Origin: Thermohalobaculum sediminis
Lineage (GTDB): Bacteria; Pseudomonadota; Alphaproteobacteria; Rhodobacterales; Rhodobacteraceae
Direction: 5' to 3'
Assembly: GCF_023487995.1 (NCBI RefSeq)
Contig: NZ_JAMFKN010000005.1
Coordinates: 248,001-312,000 of the forward strand
Length of the DNA: 64,000 nucleotides
The notes under the pieces are model-generated. The model saw only the letters and a program-made list of their open reading frames with translations. It made no database searches and had not been told where the DNA came from. A program made the translations under genes and the position numbers. Within the stretch, counting starts at the first letter, position 1, and the number at the start of each line of letters is the position of its first letter. Shown in pieces: positions 45,502-55,827 of the stretch.

Positions 45502-46412
45502 GGGACGAGGCCGAACGCGCCGCCGGCGCGGCGCCCGCCGCGCCGCCGCGCACGGGGCCCGGCCCCTCGCGGCTCGCCTATCGGCTTCACCGCATCTGGG
45601 CGAAGCCCTCGGTCCGCGGCTTCGTCGGCGTCTATCTGCCGATGGCGCTGGTCGGGCTGGTCGGCTGGCGCGTGGTGTCCGACGACGACCTGCGCCGGCT
45701 GGCCGAGGCGCGGCTGTCTGCCGCCTGGGAGCGCGTGGTCGCGCGCCCGGAGTTCGCTCTCAAGGGCATCGAGATTTCGGGCGGCTCCGAGGCGCTGCGC
45801 GCGCGGGTCCATGCCGCGATCGGGCTGGGCGAGGGCGTGTCGTCGCTCGCGGTCGATGTCGGCCGGATCCGTGCCCGGATCGAGGCGCTCGACGCCGTCC
45901 GCGCGGCCTCGGTCCTCCTCGATCCGCAGGGCATCCTGCGCGTGGGCATCGACGCGCGCGAGGCGGTGGCGCTGCATCGCGACGCCACCGGGGCGCTCAC
46001 GCTGATCGACGCCGAGGGCGTTCGCATCGGCGCGGTCGGTCAGCGTGCCCTCTATCCGCAGCTTCCCCTGATCCTTGGCGAGGGTGGAGAGCGCGCCGTT
46101 CATGACGTTCTATCGCTCATGGACGGCGCGCCCGACCTCGTGCAGCGCATACGCGCCTTCGTCCGCGTCGGCGACCGGCGCTGGGACATCGTGCTCGAGG
46201 GCGATCGCGTGATCATGCTGCCGGCCGAGGCGCCGGGGCGGGCGCTGGCGCGCGTCATGGCGCTGCACTACGGCGAGGAACTGCTCGACCGCGACCTCGC
46301 GGTCATCGACATGCGGGTGCCCGAGCGCCCGACCCTTCGCCTCACGCCCCGCGGGGTCGAGGCCTATCGGTTGCGTCAGGTTGTTGCTGCGGAAGGCGGG
46401 AAGGACACATGA
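45489..46412 (+). CDS. ftsQ: cell division protein FtsQ
   Basis: 307 aa. Cytoplasmic N-terminus, one membrane helix (about 45-62, [20 protein letters not shown]), then a POTRA domain ([54 protein letters not shown]) and the FtsQ beta domain up to [16 protein letters not shown]. It connects early and late divisome proteins through FtsB/FtsL. The gene overlaps both ddl and ftsA. Confidence 0.93.
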   Translation: MRAVRDEAERAAGAAPAAPPRTGPGPSRLAYRLHRIWAKPSVRGFVGVYLPMALVGLVGWRVVSDDDLRRLAEARLSAAWERVVARPEFALKGIEISGGSEALRARVHAAIGLGEGVSSLAVDVGRIRARIEALDAVRAASVLLDPQGILRVGIDAREAVALHRDATGALTLIDAEGVRIGAVGQRALYPQLPLILGEGGERAVHDVLSLMDGAPDLVQRIRAFVRVGDRRWDIVLEGDRVIMLPAEAPGRALARVMALHYGEELLDRDLAVIDMRVPERPTLRLTPRGVEAYRLRQVVAAEGGKDT

Positions 46413-47758
46413 ACTTCGCCCAGACCGAGATGTTCCGCGCCATGCGTTCGCGTCTCCAGACCGCGATCCGGCGCGGCCGCATCGGCGTCATCGACATCGG
46501 CTCGTCCAAGATCACCTGCCTCGTGCTCAGGCTCGACCCGGCGCGGCTGGCCGAGGCGCGGGGGACCGACCAGCTCGGCACCTCGCTGTTCGGGGCGATC
46601 GAGGTGGTGGGCGCGCGCACCGTGCAGTCGCGCGGCGTCAAGCGCGGCGAGATCGTCGACATGGACGAGGCCGCGCGCGCCATCCGCCTCGCGCTGCTGA
46701 CCGCCGAGAAGATGGCGGCGCCGCGCGTCGAGCGGGTCGACCAGGTGATCGTGAGCTTCTCGGGCGGCCGGCCCCAGAGCTTCTCGACCGTGGGCGAGAC
46801 CGAGACCGAGACCGGGCAGGTGAGCGAGCGCGACATCTCGGCGGCGCTGGCCGACGCGCCCGAGCCGCCGGTGGGCGAGGGCCGCCAGATCCTGCACGCC
46901 CAGCCGGTCGAGATCACGCTGGACAGCCAGTCGGGCATCACCGATCCGCGCGGCATGACGGGCCACCGGCTGTCGATCGCGCTGCATGTGATGACGGTGG
47001 CGGCCCGTCCGCTCGCGAACCTGATGGAATGCGTGCGGCGCTGCGACCTCGACCTCGCGGGCGTCGTCAACAGCGCCTATGCCGCCAGCCTGTCGGCTCT
47101 GGTCGAGGACGAGCAGCGCACGGGCGCGGTCTGCATCGACATGGGGGGCGGCTCGACATCGTCAGCGGTGTTCCTGCGCGACCACCTGATCTGCGTCGAC
47201 CAGATCCGCTTCGGCGGCGACCACATCACCGCCGACATCGCCTCGGGCCTGATGATGCGCCAGTCTACCGCCGAGCGGATCAAGACGCTCTATGGTGGCG
47301 TGATCCCGACCGGCGCCGACGAGCGCGACCTGATCGACGCGCCCCGCATCGGCGAGGAGGAGGCGCCCGAGCGGCGCCAGATCAGCCGCGGCATGCTGAT
47401 CGGCGTGATCCGCCCGCGGGTCGAGGAGACGTTCCGGATCCTGCGCGCACGCCTCACCGATATTGGCGTCGATGCCATGCCGGGTTCGTCCTACGTGCTC
47501 ACGGGCGCGGCGAGTCAGCTCCCCGGCGTCGACGAGATGGCCACCCGCATCCTGGGGCGTCGGCCGCGGATCGGGCGGCCGCTGAGGATCGCGGGACTGC
47601 CGCAGTCGCTTTCGGGACCCGACAGCTCGGCCGCCGTGGGGCTCGCGATCTATGCGCTGAAGCCGCATGACGAGCTGTGGGACTTCGAGGCGCCGCGCCC
47701 CTGGTCGGCGCGCGGCAGGGCCGTCGAGATCGTGCGCTGGTTCCGCCAGAGCTGGTGA
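46409..47758 (+). CDS. ftsA: cell division protein FtsA
   Basis: 449 aa, actin-like fold. [18 protein letters not shown] is the phosphate-1 loop and [18 protein letters not shown] the phosphate-2 loop. The SHS2-type 1C region lies between (about 100-190). [21 protein letters not shown] is the adenosine loop, and the amphipathic membrane-targeting end is [12 protein letters not shown]. It tethers FtsZ to the membrane. Overlaps ftsQ (ATGA). After it come a short CCCGCG-TGA-CGCGGG hairpin (47762-47776) and 110 bp before ftsZ. Confidence 0.95.
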   Translation: MNFAQTEMFRAMRSRLQTAIRRGRIGVIDIGSSKITCLVLRLDPARLAEARGTDQLGTSLFGAIEVVGARTVQSRGVKRGEIVDMDEAARAIRLALLTAEKMAAPRVERVDQVIVSFSGGRPQSFSTVGETETETGQVSERDISAALADAPEPPVGEGRQILHAQPVEITLDSQSGITDPRGMTGHRLSIALHVMTVAARPLANLMECVRRCDLDLAGVVNSAYAASLSALVEDEQRTGAVCIDMGGGSTSSAVFLRDHLICVDQIRFGGDHITADIASGLMMRQSTAERIKTLYGGVIPTGADERDLIDAPRIGEEEAPERRQISRGMLIGVIRPRVEETFRILRARLTDIGVDAMPGSSYVLTGAASQLPGVDEMATRILGRRPRIGRPLRIAGLPQSLSGPDSSAAVGLAIYALKPHDELWDFEAPRPWSARGRAVEIVRWFRQSW

Positions 47759-47868
47759 ATTCCCGCGTGACGCGGGGGCCGGATTCGGTTAGTCTGTCAA
47801 CAATATCAGGCAAGAAACGGACGAGCTCGCACAAGATGAGCCGTCCACCACAGAACGAGGCAGAGAGC

Positions 47869-49632
47869 ATGGTCCTTAATCTCAGGACGCCGGACGAGTA
47901 TGACCTTCGTGCGCGCATTGCCGTGTTCGGCGTGGGCGGTGCGGGCGGCAACGCGATCAACAACATGATCGAGAAGAAGCTCGAGGGGGTCGAGTTCATC
48001 GCGGCGAACACCGACGCGCAGGCGCTGAGCCATTCGCGGGCGCCGCGCAAGATCCAGCTTGGCGGCGGCGTCACGCGCGGCCTCGGCGCGGGCTCGAAGC
48101 CCGATGTCGGCATGTCGGCGGCCGAGGAGTCGATCGAGGAGATCGCGAACCACCTCGACGGCTGCCACATGTGCTTCATCACCGGCGGCATGGGAGGGGG
48201 CACCGGCACGGGCGCCGCGCCCGTCGTCGCCCGCATCGCGCGCGAGATGGGCATCCTGACCGTGGGCGTGGTGACCAAGCCCTTCGCCTTCGAGGGCGCG
48301 CGCCGCATGCTGATCGCCGAGGCGGGCGTCGAGGCGATGCAGGCCCATGTCGACACGCTGATCGTGATCCCGAACCAGAACCTCTTCCAAGTGGCGTCCG
48401 AGCGCACGACCTTCGTCGAGGCCTTCCAGATGGCCGACGACGTGCTCTATCAGGGCGTGCAGGGCGTGACCGACCTGATGGTCCGGCCCGGCATGATCAA
48501 CCTCGACTTCGCCGACGTGCGCTCGGTGATGGAGGAGATGGGCAAGGCGATGATGGGCACCGGCGAGGCGAGCGGCGAGACCCGCGCGACCGACGCCGCC
48601 GAGAAGGCGATCGCCAACCCGCTGCTGGACGAGGTCAGCCTCAAGGGCGCCAAGGGCGTGCTGATCAACATCACCGGCGGCTATGACCTCACGCTGTTCG
48701 AGATGGACGAGGCGGCGAACCGCATCAAGGAGGAGGTGGACCCGAACGCGCTGATCAAGTTCGGCTCGGCCATCGACCCCGAGATGGAAGGCAAGATGCG
48801 CGTGAGCGTGGTCGCCACCGGCATCGACGCCGAGGCGGTCGAGCGTGCGCCGATCGACGCGCCCGCCCGCCGGCGGCCCGCCGTGACCGACCCCGCGACG
48901 CTCGCGGCGATCCGCGCCGGCCGCGGCCGGGCCGACGCTCCGGCGGCGCCCCGCGCTTCGGCCATTCCCGCGACGGACACGCGCCGCCCCGAGACTTCCG
49001 ACGCGCCTGCCGAGGACGAGGCCGACGCGCCGGCCGAGGCCGCGCCCGAGCGCGCGGCCCCCGCAGCCCGCGGGTTTGCCGCACCGAGCCCTCGGCCCTA
49101 TGAGGCGGCGGCGATGACCGCGCCCTCGCCCGACGACATCCGCGCCCGCGCCGAGGAAGTCCGCCGCCGCGCCGCCGCGGCCCGGGCCGAACAGGGCAAC
49201 GGGCGCGTCGAGCTCGCCGACGATGTGCCGGGCCTGTTCGATCTCGACGACCGCTCGCTCGACCGGCCGAGCGCGGCGCAGCCCGAACCTGCGCCGGCGG
49301 CAGCCGCGGAACCCGCGCCCACGGGCCGTCCGCTGTTCCGCGCCGACCCGCTCACCGCGTCGCGCCGCGAGGAGCCGCGCGTTGCAGCCGGCAGCACGCC
49401 GCAGGCATCCGCGCAGGCGCCGACCCAGCCCGCGCAGGCGGCGCAGGCCCCGGCGCGGCCCGCTCCGCAGCGCTCGGGCGGGCTGTTCGCGATCAGCAGC
49501 CTGATCAACCGCGTCTCGGGCGGCGCGCATGCCGATCCCGCTCCCGACCGGTCTGCCGGCGCGCATCAGCGCCATGATCTTGACGACGACGACGGCGACA
49601 TCCCGGCCTTTCTCCGCCGTCAGGCGAACTGA
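47869..49632 (+). CDS. ftsZ: cell division GTPase FtsZ with a long C-terminal linker
   Basis: 587 aa from ATG 47869 (GAGG about 8 bases upstream); ATG 47836 is in frame. GTPase core: [27 protein letters not shown], the tubulin signature [16 protein letters not shown], and the T7 loop [11 protein letters not shown]. After about residue 320 there is an intrinsically disordered Ala/Pro/Arg/Glu linker of some 250 residues. It ends in the conserved C-terminal peptide [11 protein letters not shown] that binds FtsA and other partners. E. coli FtsZ has 383 residues; long linkers are common in alphaproteobacteria. Confidence 0.97.
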   Translation: MVLNLRTPDEYDLRARIAVFGVGGAGGNAINNMIEKKLEGVEFIAANTDAQALSHSRAPRKIQLGGGVTRGLGAGSKPDVGMSAAEESIEEIANHLDGCHMCFITGGMGGGTGTGAAPVVARIAREMGILTVGVVTKPFAFEGARRMLIAEAGVEAMQAHVDTLIVIPNQNLFQVASERTTFVEAFQMADDVLYQGVQGVTDLMVRPGMINLDFADVRSVMEEMGKAMMGTGEASGETRATDAAEKAIANPLLDEVSLKGAKGVLINITGGYDLTLFEMDEAANRIKEEVDPNALIKFGSAIDPEMEGKMRVSVVATGIDAEAVERAPIDAPARRRPAVTDPATLAAIRAGRGRADAPAAPRASAIPATDTRRPETSDAPAEDEADAPAEAAPERAAPAARGFAAPSPRPYEAAAMTAPSPDDIRARAEEVRRRAAAARAEQGNGRVELADDVPGLFDLDDRSLDRPSAAQPEPAPAAAAEPAPTGRPLFRADPLTASRREEPRVAAGSTPQASAQAPTQPAQAAQAPARPAPQRSGGLFAISSLINRVSGGAHADPAPDRSAGAHQRHDLDDDDGDIPAFLRRQAN

Positions 49633-49660
49633 CGGGGGCCGGGACGCTCCGCGACCTGAA

Positions 49661-49690
49661 GCCGCCTCGCCCGTGAGGCGGCTTTTTCTT
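49661..49690 (+). terminator. intrinsic terminator of the dcw cluster
   Basis: GCCGCCTC (49661-49668) and GAGGCGGC (49675-49682) form an 8-bp stem with loop GCCCGT, followed by TTTTTCTTT. It is 28 bases after the ftsZ stop. This is the clearest Rho-independent terminator in the window and separates ftsZ from lpxC. Confidence 0.93.
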
Positions 49691-49865
49691 TGCGGGGCGA
49701 GGGCTTGGCGACCCGCTCGCGAAGGCAGCCCGCAAGGTGTTGCAAAGAGACACAAAGATTGACTTGAGTGCAGTGCACAATCGGCCGTAGCAGCTTATCT
49801 GAAAAAGAGAAAACGTGGCGGCATGCGCGCATTCGGCGCCGCCGCCGGCGCGAAGGGACCCGAGC

Positions 49866-50792
49866 ATGAACCTCACGGTCAGACACCCCGTGCGCTTCGA
49901 GGGCGTCGGGCTGCATGGCGGCCAGAAGGTGCGCATGACGGTGCGCGCAGCGCCGCGCGGCCATGGCGTCGCCTTCCTGCGCACCGACATCGGCGGCGAG
50001 GCGGGGCTGATCCCCGCGCGCCACGACGCGGTCGGCGACACCCGGCTCTGCACCCGCCTCACGAATCTCCACGGCGCCTCGGTGGGCACCGTCGAGCACC
50101 TGATGGCCGCGCTTGCGGGCGCCGGGATCTCGGATGCTCTGGTCGAGATCGATGGCCCCGAGGTTCCGATCATGGACGGCAGCGCGCGCGAGTTCGTGCG
50201 CGGACTGGGCGAGGCCGGGCTCGTGGATCTGGGCGGGTGCCGGCCGGCAATCCGCATCGACCGGCCGGTCGAGGTCGTGCAGGGCGCAAAGCGCGCGGCG
50301 CTGGTTCCTGCCGACACCTTCTCGATGAGCTTCGAGATCGATTTCGCCGACCCCGCGATCGGCCGGCAATCGGCTGTGCTGCCGCTGAGCGGCGGCGCCG
50401 TGGTCGAGGAGCTGGCCGACTGCCGGACCTTCGGCATGCTGGCCGAGGTCGAGGGGCTGCGCCGCGCCGGGCTCACCCGCGGCGGCAGCCTCAAGAATGC
50501 GATCGTGATCGACCAGGGCCGGGTCCTGAACCCCGAGGGGCTTCGCCGCCCGGACGAGTTCGTGCGCCACAAGATGCTTGATGCCGTCGGCGATCTGGCA
50601 CTCGCGGGCTCGCCGATCGTCGGCTGCTACGAGGGCGAACGCGCCGGGCACGAGATGACGAACCTGCTGCTGCACGCGCTCTTCGCCGCGCCCGACGCGT
50701 GGTCGTGGACCGAGCTGCACGCGGGCGAGGGGCTCGACTTGCGTCGCGCCCGCCTGCCGCGCCCGGCGCACGCGAAGCCGATGGCGGTCTGA
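49866..50792 (+). CDS. lpxC: UDP-3-O-acyl-N-acetylglucosamine deacetylase
   Basis: 308 aa. The ATG at 49866 has AAGGGA upstream. First-domain GVGLHGGQKVRMTVR and SVGTVEHLMAALAGAGISDALVEIDGPEVPIMDGSA carry the first zinc histidine (EH). The second domain has GRVLNPEGLRRPDEFVRHKMLDAVGDLAL with the other His and the Asp ligand. The catalytic His lies in AGHEMTN. It performs the committed step of lipid A synthesis. It has its own upstream region after the dcw terminator (49691-49865, including TTGACT at 49759-49764), so it is probably transcribed separately. Confidence 0.96.
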   Translation: MNLTVRHPVRFEGVGLHGGQKVRMTVRAAPRGHGVAFLRTDIGGEAGLIPARHDAVGDTRLCTRLTNLHGASVGTVEHLMAALAGAGISDALVEIDGPEVPIMDGSAREFVRGLGEAGLVDLGGCRPAIRIDRPVEVVQGAKRAALVPADTFSMSFEIDFADPAIGRQSAVLPLSGGAVVEELADCRTFGMLAEVEGLRRAGLTRGGSLKNAIVIDQGRVLNPEGLRRPDEFVRHKMLDAVGDLALAGSPIVGCYEGERAGHEMTNLLLHALFAAPDAWSWTELHAGEGLDLRRARLPRPAHAKPMAV

Positions 50793-50951
50793 GCGGGCCG
50801 CACCGCAGGCGCCCGGCGGTCCGGCCCCTTACCCTCGCGAGCCCTCTTTGCCTTGCGGCGCAACCCGTCTATTGTCGCGCCGACCCGCGCCGCGGTGCCC
50901 GATCCGGTGCGCCCGCGGCCCAGAAGACCTGTCAGCCGGAGGTTGTCCCGC

Positions 50952-51794
50952 ATGACGCTCGCCCTGCGTTTCCCGCGCCCGGTCGCGGCGTTGCTTCTCG
51001 CCGCCGCGCTCTCGGCCTGCTCGGCCTTCTCGGGCGACGACAAGCCGAAGATCGAGGACATGAGCGCGAGCGAGATCTTCGCCCAAGGCCAGGGCCAGCT
51101 CGAGGCCGGGCAGGAGATCACCGCCGCCCAGACCTTCAACGAGATCGAGCGGCTCTACCCGTTCTCGCAGCTCGCCAAGCGCGCCCTGATCATGTCGGCC
51201 TTCTCGTCCTACCAGGGCAAGGACTACGCCAGCGCGCGGGCCTCGGCGCAGCGCTACATCGACCTCTATCCCTCGGACGCGGACGCGCCCTACGCGCAAT
51301 ACCTGATCGCGCTGACCTATTACGACAACATCGTCGACGTGGGCCGCGACCAGGCTCTGACGATCAACGCGATGGAGGAACTGACCGAGGTCGTCGCGCG
51401 CTATCCCGACAGCGACTATGCGCGCGAGGCGCAGCTCAAGCTCGATCTCACCCGCGACCAGCTCGCCGGCAAGGAAATGTCGGTCGGCCGCTATTACCTC
51501 AAGCGCGGGCACTACACGGCCGCGATCAACCGCTTCAAGAACGTGGTGGACAAGTACGAGACCACCAGCCAGACGCCGGAGGCCCTGCACCGCATGGTCG
51601 AGGCCTATGTGGGCCTTGGCCTCACCGACGAGGCGGAGCGCGTGGCGCTGGTGCTGGGCACCAACTTCCCGGGGTCGGAGTGGTATTCCGACAGCTATGC
51701 CCTGCTCACCGGGATCGAAACCCTGCCCAAGCCCGACGAGAGCGGCACCGTCGACTCGCTCTACCGCCAGATCATCCTCGGACGCTGGCTCTGA
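50952..51794 (+). CDS. bamD: outer-membrane protein assembly factor BamD
   Basis: 280 aa lipoprotein: lipobox ending ALSAC gives a lipidated cysteine at residue 23. TPR-like repeats follow (AQGQGQLEAGQEITAAQTFNEIERLYPFSQLAKRALIM, YASARASAQRYIDLYPSDADAPYAQYLIALTYYDNI, GRYYLKRGHYTAAINRFKNVVDKY), as in BamD/ComL. It is the essential scaffold that joins BamA to BamC/E in beta-barrel insertion. A 159-bp gap separates it from lpxC; recN follows after 25 bp. Confidence 0.95.
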   Translation: MTLALRFPRPVAALLLAAALSACSAFSGDDKPKIEDMSASEIFAQGQGQLEAGQEITAAQTFNEIERLYPFSQLAKRALIMSAFSSYQGKDYASARASAQRYIDLYPSDADAPYAQYLIALTYYDNIVDVGRDQALTINAMEELTEVVARYPDSDYAREAQLKLDLTRDQLAGKEMSVGRYYLKRGHYTAAINRFKNVVDKYETTSQTPEALHRMVEAYVGLGLTDEAERVALVLGTNFPGSEWYSDSYALLTGIETLPKPDESGTVDSLYRQIILGRWL

Positions 51795-51819
51795 GCCCGG
51801 CGGGTCCGGGGGACGTCCG

Positions 51820-53478
51820 ATGCTCAAGGCCCTCTCGATCCGCAAGATCGTGCTGATCGAGGCCCTCGATCTGGGATTTGGCCCCGGCCTCAACGTGCTG
51901 ACCGGCGAGACCGGAGCGGGCAAGTCGATCCTGCTCGATGCGCTGGGCTTCGCGCTGGGCCGCAAGGTCCGGCGCGACCTGCTGATGGCGGGCGCGTCCG
52001 AGGGTTCGGTGACGGCGGAGTTCGTCGTCGCGCCGGATCATCCGGTCCATGCCCTGCTCGACGAGGCGGGCCTTGCCGCAGGTGACGGCGAGATCGTCAT
52101 CCGCCGGCTCGCCGCCGAGAGCGGTCCCGCACGGGCTTTCCTCAACGACCAGCGCGTCGGCGCCGAGATGCTGCGCCGCATCGGCGAGGTACTGGTCGAG
52201 GTCCATGGCCAGCATGACGATCGCGGCCTGCTGGACCCACGGGCGCATCGCGGGCTCCTCGACGCCTTCGCCGGGATCGAGCCGGAGCTTGCCGTGGCGC
52301 GCGAGTGCTGGCGCGGGCTCGATGCGGCCCGACGCGCCCTCGATGCCGCGCGCGAGCGGCTGGCGAAGGCGGCCGCCGATGCCGACTTCCTGCGCCACGC
52401 GGTGGCCGAACTGGAAAAACTCGCGCCCCAGCCGGGCGAGGAGGAGGCGCTCGACGCCGAGCGGCGGCTGATGCAGGCCGCCGTCCGCATTGGCGAGGAG
52501 GTCGCTAAGGCCGCGCAGGCGCTGTCGGCGGAAGGGGCCGAGGGGATGATGGCGGGGGCACTGTCGCGCCTGACCCACGCGGCGGCACGGGCGGAAGGGC
52601 GGCTCGAGGCGCCGATCGAGGCGCTCGACCGGGCGATGGTGGAACTGGGCGAGGCGCAGCGCGCGGTCGAGGAGGCGCTGGAGGCGCTGGCCTTCGACCC
52701 GCGGCGGCTCGAGACGGTCGAGGAGCGGCTTTTCGCGATCCGGGGCCTTGCGCGCAAGCACAACGTCCTGCCGGCGGAACTGCCGGACCTTGCGCTCGAC
52801 CTCGCCCGTCGGCTCGACGAGATCGACGCGGGCGAGGAGCGCATCGCGGCGCTGGAGGCCGAGGCGGAGAACGCCGCCCGGGCGTATGACGCCGCAGCCG
52901 CCGCCCTGACCGCGGCACGTCGGGCGGCGGCGGCGCGCCTCGATGCGCTGGTCACCGCGGAACTCGCGCCCCTGCGGATGGAAGCCGCGCGCTTTCGCAC
53001 CGCGATCTCGGAGGGGCGGCCGGGGCCCGAGGGGAGCGACGAGGTGTCCTTCACCGCCACGATCAACCCCGGCGCACCCGAGGGGGCGATCGACCGCATC
53101 GCCTCGGGCGGCGAACTGTCGCGCTTCCTGCTGGCGCTCAAGGTCTGCCTCGCCGCCCGCGCGCCGGGGCTGTCGATGGTGTTCGACGAGATCGACCGCG
53201 GCGTGGGCGGGGCCACCGCCGACGCGGTGGGGCGACGGCTCGCCCGGCTGGCCGAGGGGGCGCAGGTGCTGGTCGTCACCCACAGCCCGCAGGTTGCGGC
53301 CCAGGGCCGTTGGCATTACCGTATCGCCAAGTCGACCGACGGCCACGTGACGCGGACCGACGTCACCCCCGTAGCCGCCGCCGCCCGCGTCGACGAGATA
53401 GCGAGGATGCTGGCCGGCGACGTCATCACGCCCGAAGCGCGCGACGCCGCGCGGGTCCTGATGGAGAAGGCGGGATGA
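51820..53478 (+). CDS. recN: DNA repair protein RecN (SMC-like ATPase)
   Basis: 552 aa. Walker A GETGAGKS at 29-36, the RecN motif VEVHGQHDDRGLLDPRAHRGLLD, two long Ala/Glu/Arg coiled-coil arms (about 160-240 and 270-390), then FTATINPGAPEGAIDRIASGGELSRFLLALKVCLA (ABC signature) and MVFDEIDRGVGG (Walker B). It supports recombinational repair of double-strand breaks. No LexA-type box was recognised in the short space before it. The 53-codon gene starts one base after its stop. Confidence 0.95.
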   Translation: MLKALSIRKIVLIEALDLGFGPGLNVLTGETGAGKSILLDALGFALGRKVRRDLLMAGASEGSVTAEFVVAPDHPVHALLDEAGLAAGDGEIVIRRLAAESGPARAFLNDQRVGAEMLRRIGEVLVEVHGQHDDRGLLDPRAHRGLLDAFAGIEPELAVARECWRGLDAARRALDAARERLAKAAADADFLRHAVAELEKLAPQPGEEEALDAERRLMQAAVRIGEEVAKAAQALSAEGAEGMMAGALSRLTHAAARAEGRLEAPIEALDRAMVELGEAQRAVEEALEALAFDPRRLETVEERLFAIRGLARKHNVLPAELPDLALDLARRLDEIDAGEERIAALEAEAENAARAYDAAAAALTAARRAAAARLDALVTAELAPLRMEAARFRTAISEGRPGPEGSDEVSFTATINPGAPEGAIDRIASGGELSRFLLALKVCLAARAPGLSMVFDEIDRGVGGATADAVGRRLARLAEGAQVLVVTHSPQVAAQGRWHYRIAKSTDGHVTRTDVTPVAAAARVDEIARMLAGDVITPEARDAARVLMEKAG

Positions 53479-53479
53479 G

Positions 53480-53641
53480 ATGGGCGAATACCTTGTCCAC
53501 AGCGTCGAGGGCTTCACCGGGCTCGCCGGCGCGCTGTCCGGCAAGGGGAGGGAGGGGTTCGACGCCTTCCTCGCCAGCCCCTCGCCATGGATCATGCTTG
53601 GCGTCGCCGCGATCATCTGGCTGACCCGCAGGCGGCGTTGA
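53480..53641 (+). CDS. small membrane protein, 53 aa, coupled to recN
   Basis: An ATG one base after the recN stop opens 53 codons. A polar N-terminal half (MGEYLVHSVEGFTGLAGALS...) is followed by one clear hydrophobic helix, WIMLGVAAIIWL, and a strongly basic end (TRRRR), predicting an inner-membrane anchor with a cytoplasmic C-terminus. No family recognised. Coding character is supported by the coupling, a sensible membrane topology and GC-rich third positions. It could be conserved, but that needs comparison. Confidence 0.5.
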   Translation: MGEYLVHSVEGFTGLAGALSGKGREGFDAFLASPSPWIMLGVAAIIWLTRRRR

Positions 53642-53861
53642 GCGCGAGACCCTTCGTCGAGCCTCGGCCATCGGGAAACGGCGGGGGGCGCGCGGTTGCG
53701 GTGTCTGGCGGCGCGAGGCATGGCGCGCTGTCCCGGCCCCTGCGCCGGGACCTCGCCGGGCGTGGCGGCGCCGGCGCAGCGCCGGGTCGAACCCGGGGCC
53801 GCCGAATGCGGCCGGGGCGGCGCGGCTTCGGGAGATGGGGCGCGGCTTTCGCAGGCCGGGC

Positions 53862-55235
53862 TCAGTTGCCCGGCACCATCTTGCCCGGGTTCATGATGCC
53901 ACGCGGGTCGAGGGCACGCTTGATCTCGCCCATCACGTCCCATGCCTCGCCATGCTCGGCCGACATGTAGCGCATCTTGCCCAGCCCTACGCCGTGCTCT
54001 CCCGTGACCGTGCCGCCGAGCCTCAGCGCGCGCTCCGAGATGCGGCCGGCGAGGCGCTGGGCCTCGGCCTGCTCGGCGGCGTTGGCCGGGTCGATCAGCA
54101 GCACGATGTGGAAATTGCCGTCGCCGACATGGCCCACCAGCGGCGCGATCAGCCCGCTCGCCTCGATCTCGGCGCGGGTCTCGAGGATCGCCTCCGCGAG
54201 CCGCGAGATCGGCACGCAGGCGTCCGTGACATAGCCCTTCGCTCCGGGGCGCAGCGACTGCTGGGCGTAATAGACCTTGTGGCGCGCGTCCCACAGCCGC
54301 GTGCGTTCCTCGGGCTTCGAGGTCCATGCAAAGCCGGTGCCGCCATGCCCGGCGGCGATCTCGCCCAGCATCTCGGCCTGCTCGGCCACGCTGGCGGCCG
54401 AGCCGTGGAACTCGAGGAAAAGGGTGGGCTGCTCGGGCATGGCGTATCCCGAATAGGCGTTGAAGCCGCGGATGGTGAGCTCGTCCAGAAGCTCGATCCG
54501 GGCGACGGGGATGCCCATCTGGATCGTCTCGATGACGGTCGCGACGGCCGCCTGCATGTCGGGAAAGCCGCAGGTCGCGGCCGAGATCGCCTCGGGCATG
54601 CCATGCAAACGCAGCGTGAGCTCGGTGATGATACCCAGCGTCCCCTCGGCGCCGACGAAAAGCCGGGTGAGGTCGTAGCCGGCCGAGGATTTGCGAGCGC
54701 GCGAGCCGGTGCGGATCACCCGCCCGTCGGCCAGCACCACCTCGAGCGCCATCACCGCGTCCCTCATCGTGCCGTAGCGCACCGCGCAGGTGCCCGAGGC
54801 GCGCGTCGAGGCCATGCCGCCCAGCGAGGCGTCGGCGCCGGGATCGACCGGGAAGAACAACCCGGTCTCGCGCAGTTCCTCGTTCAGGCGCTTGCGGGTC
54901 ACGCCGGGCTGGACGACGGCGTCCATGTCCTCGGGGTGGACGGCGAGCACCTTGTCCATGCGAGAGAGGTCCAGCGTGATGCCGCCACGGACCGGGATCG
55001 CGTGGCCTTCCAGCGAGGTGCCGGTGCCCCAAGGCACGATGGGGCAGCCTTGCTCGTGGCAGGTGCGGGCGATCTCGGCGACCTCGGCGGTCGTCTCGGG
55101 CCAGATCACCGCGTCGGGCAGGTGCGGCTCGTGGTAGGATTCGTCGCGGCCATGCGCCTCGCGGATCGCCTGCGTCCGGCTCAGGCGCTCGCCGAAGCGG
55201 GGGGCGAGGGCGGCGATGGCGGTCTCGATGGTCAT
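53862..55235 (-). CDS. FAD-linked oxidase: D-lactate dehydrogenase / glycolate oxidase GlcD type
   Basis: 457 aa. N-terminal PCMH FAD domain: AVIWPETTAEVAEIARTCHEQGCPIVPWGTGTSLEGHAIPVRGGITLDLSRM, then DPGADASLGGMASTRASGTCAVRYGTMRDAV. C-terminal FAD-oxidase domain with LVGHVGDGNFHIVLLIDP (metal/FAD His) and TGEHGVGLGKMRYM. These features fit membrane-associated D-2-hydroxyacid dehydrogenases that pass electrons to the respiratory chain. It is encoded alone, without GlcE/GlcF, which favours the single-subunit D-lactate (cytochrome) type. It could use the D-lactate made by GloB. Divergent from a thioesterase gene. Confidence 0.9.
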   Translation of the reverse strand: MTIETAIAALAPRFGERLSRTQAIREAHGRDESYHEPHLPDAVIWPETTAEVAEIARTCHEQGCPIVPWGTGTSLEGHAIPVRGGITLDLSRMDKVLAVHPEDMDAVVQPGVTRKRLNEELRETGLFFPVDPGADASLGGMASTRASGTCAVRYGTMRDAVMALEVVLADGRVIRTGSRARKSSAGYDLTRLFVGAEGTLGIITELTLRLHGMPEAISAATCGFPDMQAAVATVIETIQMGIPVARIELLDELTIRGFNAYSGYAMPEQPTLFLEFHGSAASVAEQAEMLGEIAAGHGGTGFAWTSKPEERTRLWDARHKVYYAQQSLRPGAKGYVTDACVPISRLAEAILETRAEIEASGLIAPLVGHVGDGNFHIVLLIDPANAAEQAEAQRLAGRISERALRLGGTVTGEHGVGLGKMRYMSAEHGEAWDVMGEIKRALDPRGIMNPGKMVPGN

Positions 55236-55324
55236 GGCGCGCGGCTTTCGGCAAGGGGGCGGTTGCGCGGCAGACTATCGGAACTATCCTGCGCCGCAAC
55301 AGGCCCGCATCAGGATGACCCCGC

Positions 55325-55822
55325 ATGAACGACGCCGACGCCCTGCCCGCGCCCTTCCTCAGCTCGACGCAAGCCGTCGCGCCGGAATGGATCGACTACA
55401 ACGGCCACATGAACGTCGCCTATTACACGCTGGCCTTCGATCGAGCGCTGGACGAATTGTTCGAGGCGCTGGGCATCGGGCCCACGGCGGCACGCCGCGA
55501 CCGAATGGGGCCGATGGCGCTGCAAAGCCAGGTGCATTACCTGGCCGAACTGCTGGAGGGCGAGCCCTTCCACTGCGAGATCATCCTGCTCGATGCCGAC
55601 GAGAAGCGGGTGCATTTCATCGCCACCATGATCGCCGAGACCGATGGCCGGCGCGCGGCCACCTACGAGTCGCTGTCGATGAATGTCGATCTCGACGCCC
55701 GGCGCGGCGCGCCCTACCCGCCGGGACCCGCCGGGCGCATCCGCGACCTGCTTGCCGCCCATGCCGGGCTGGCGCGGCCCCAGCAGGTCGGCCGGACGAT
55801 TGGCATCCGGCGCAAGGGGTGA
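55325..55822 (+). CDS. hotdog-fold thioesterase family protein
   Basis: 165 aa. The 4HBT-like motif PEWIDYNGHMNVAYYTLAFDRALDELFEALGIG carries the usual Asp/Asn-Gly-His-Met active-site start, and HYLAELLEGEPFHCEIILLDADEKRVHFIATMI forms the hotdog sheet. Related proteins hydrolyse acyl-CoA or betainyl/carnitinyl-CoA thioesters; the substrate here is unknown. Monocistronic: a good terminator follows. Confidence 0.88.
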   Translation: MNDADALPAPFLSSTQAVAPEWIDYNGHMNVAYYTLAFDRALDELFEALGIGPTAARRDRMGPMALQSQVHYLAELLEGEPFHCEIILLDADEKRVHFIATMIAETDGRRAATYESLSMNVDLDARRGAPYPPGPAGRIRDLLAAHAGLARPQQVGRTIGIRRKG

Positions 55823-55827
55823 ACCCG

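Noticed and set aside
49759-49793. lpxC promoter built on TTGACT
   Set aside because: A good -35 but no acceptable -10 at 16-18 bp, so not listed as a promoter.
51772-55326. Long antisense/out-of-frame ORF over recN and the FAD-linked oxidase
   Set aside because: Covers two real genes and the gap between them, with no domain recognisable.
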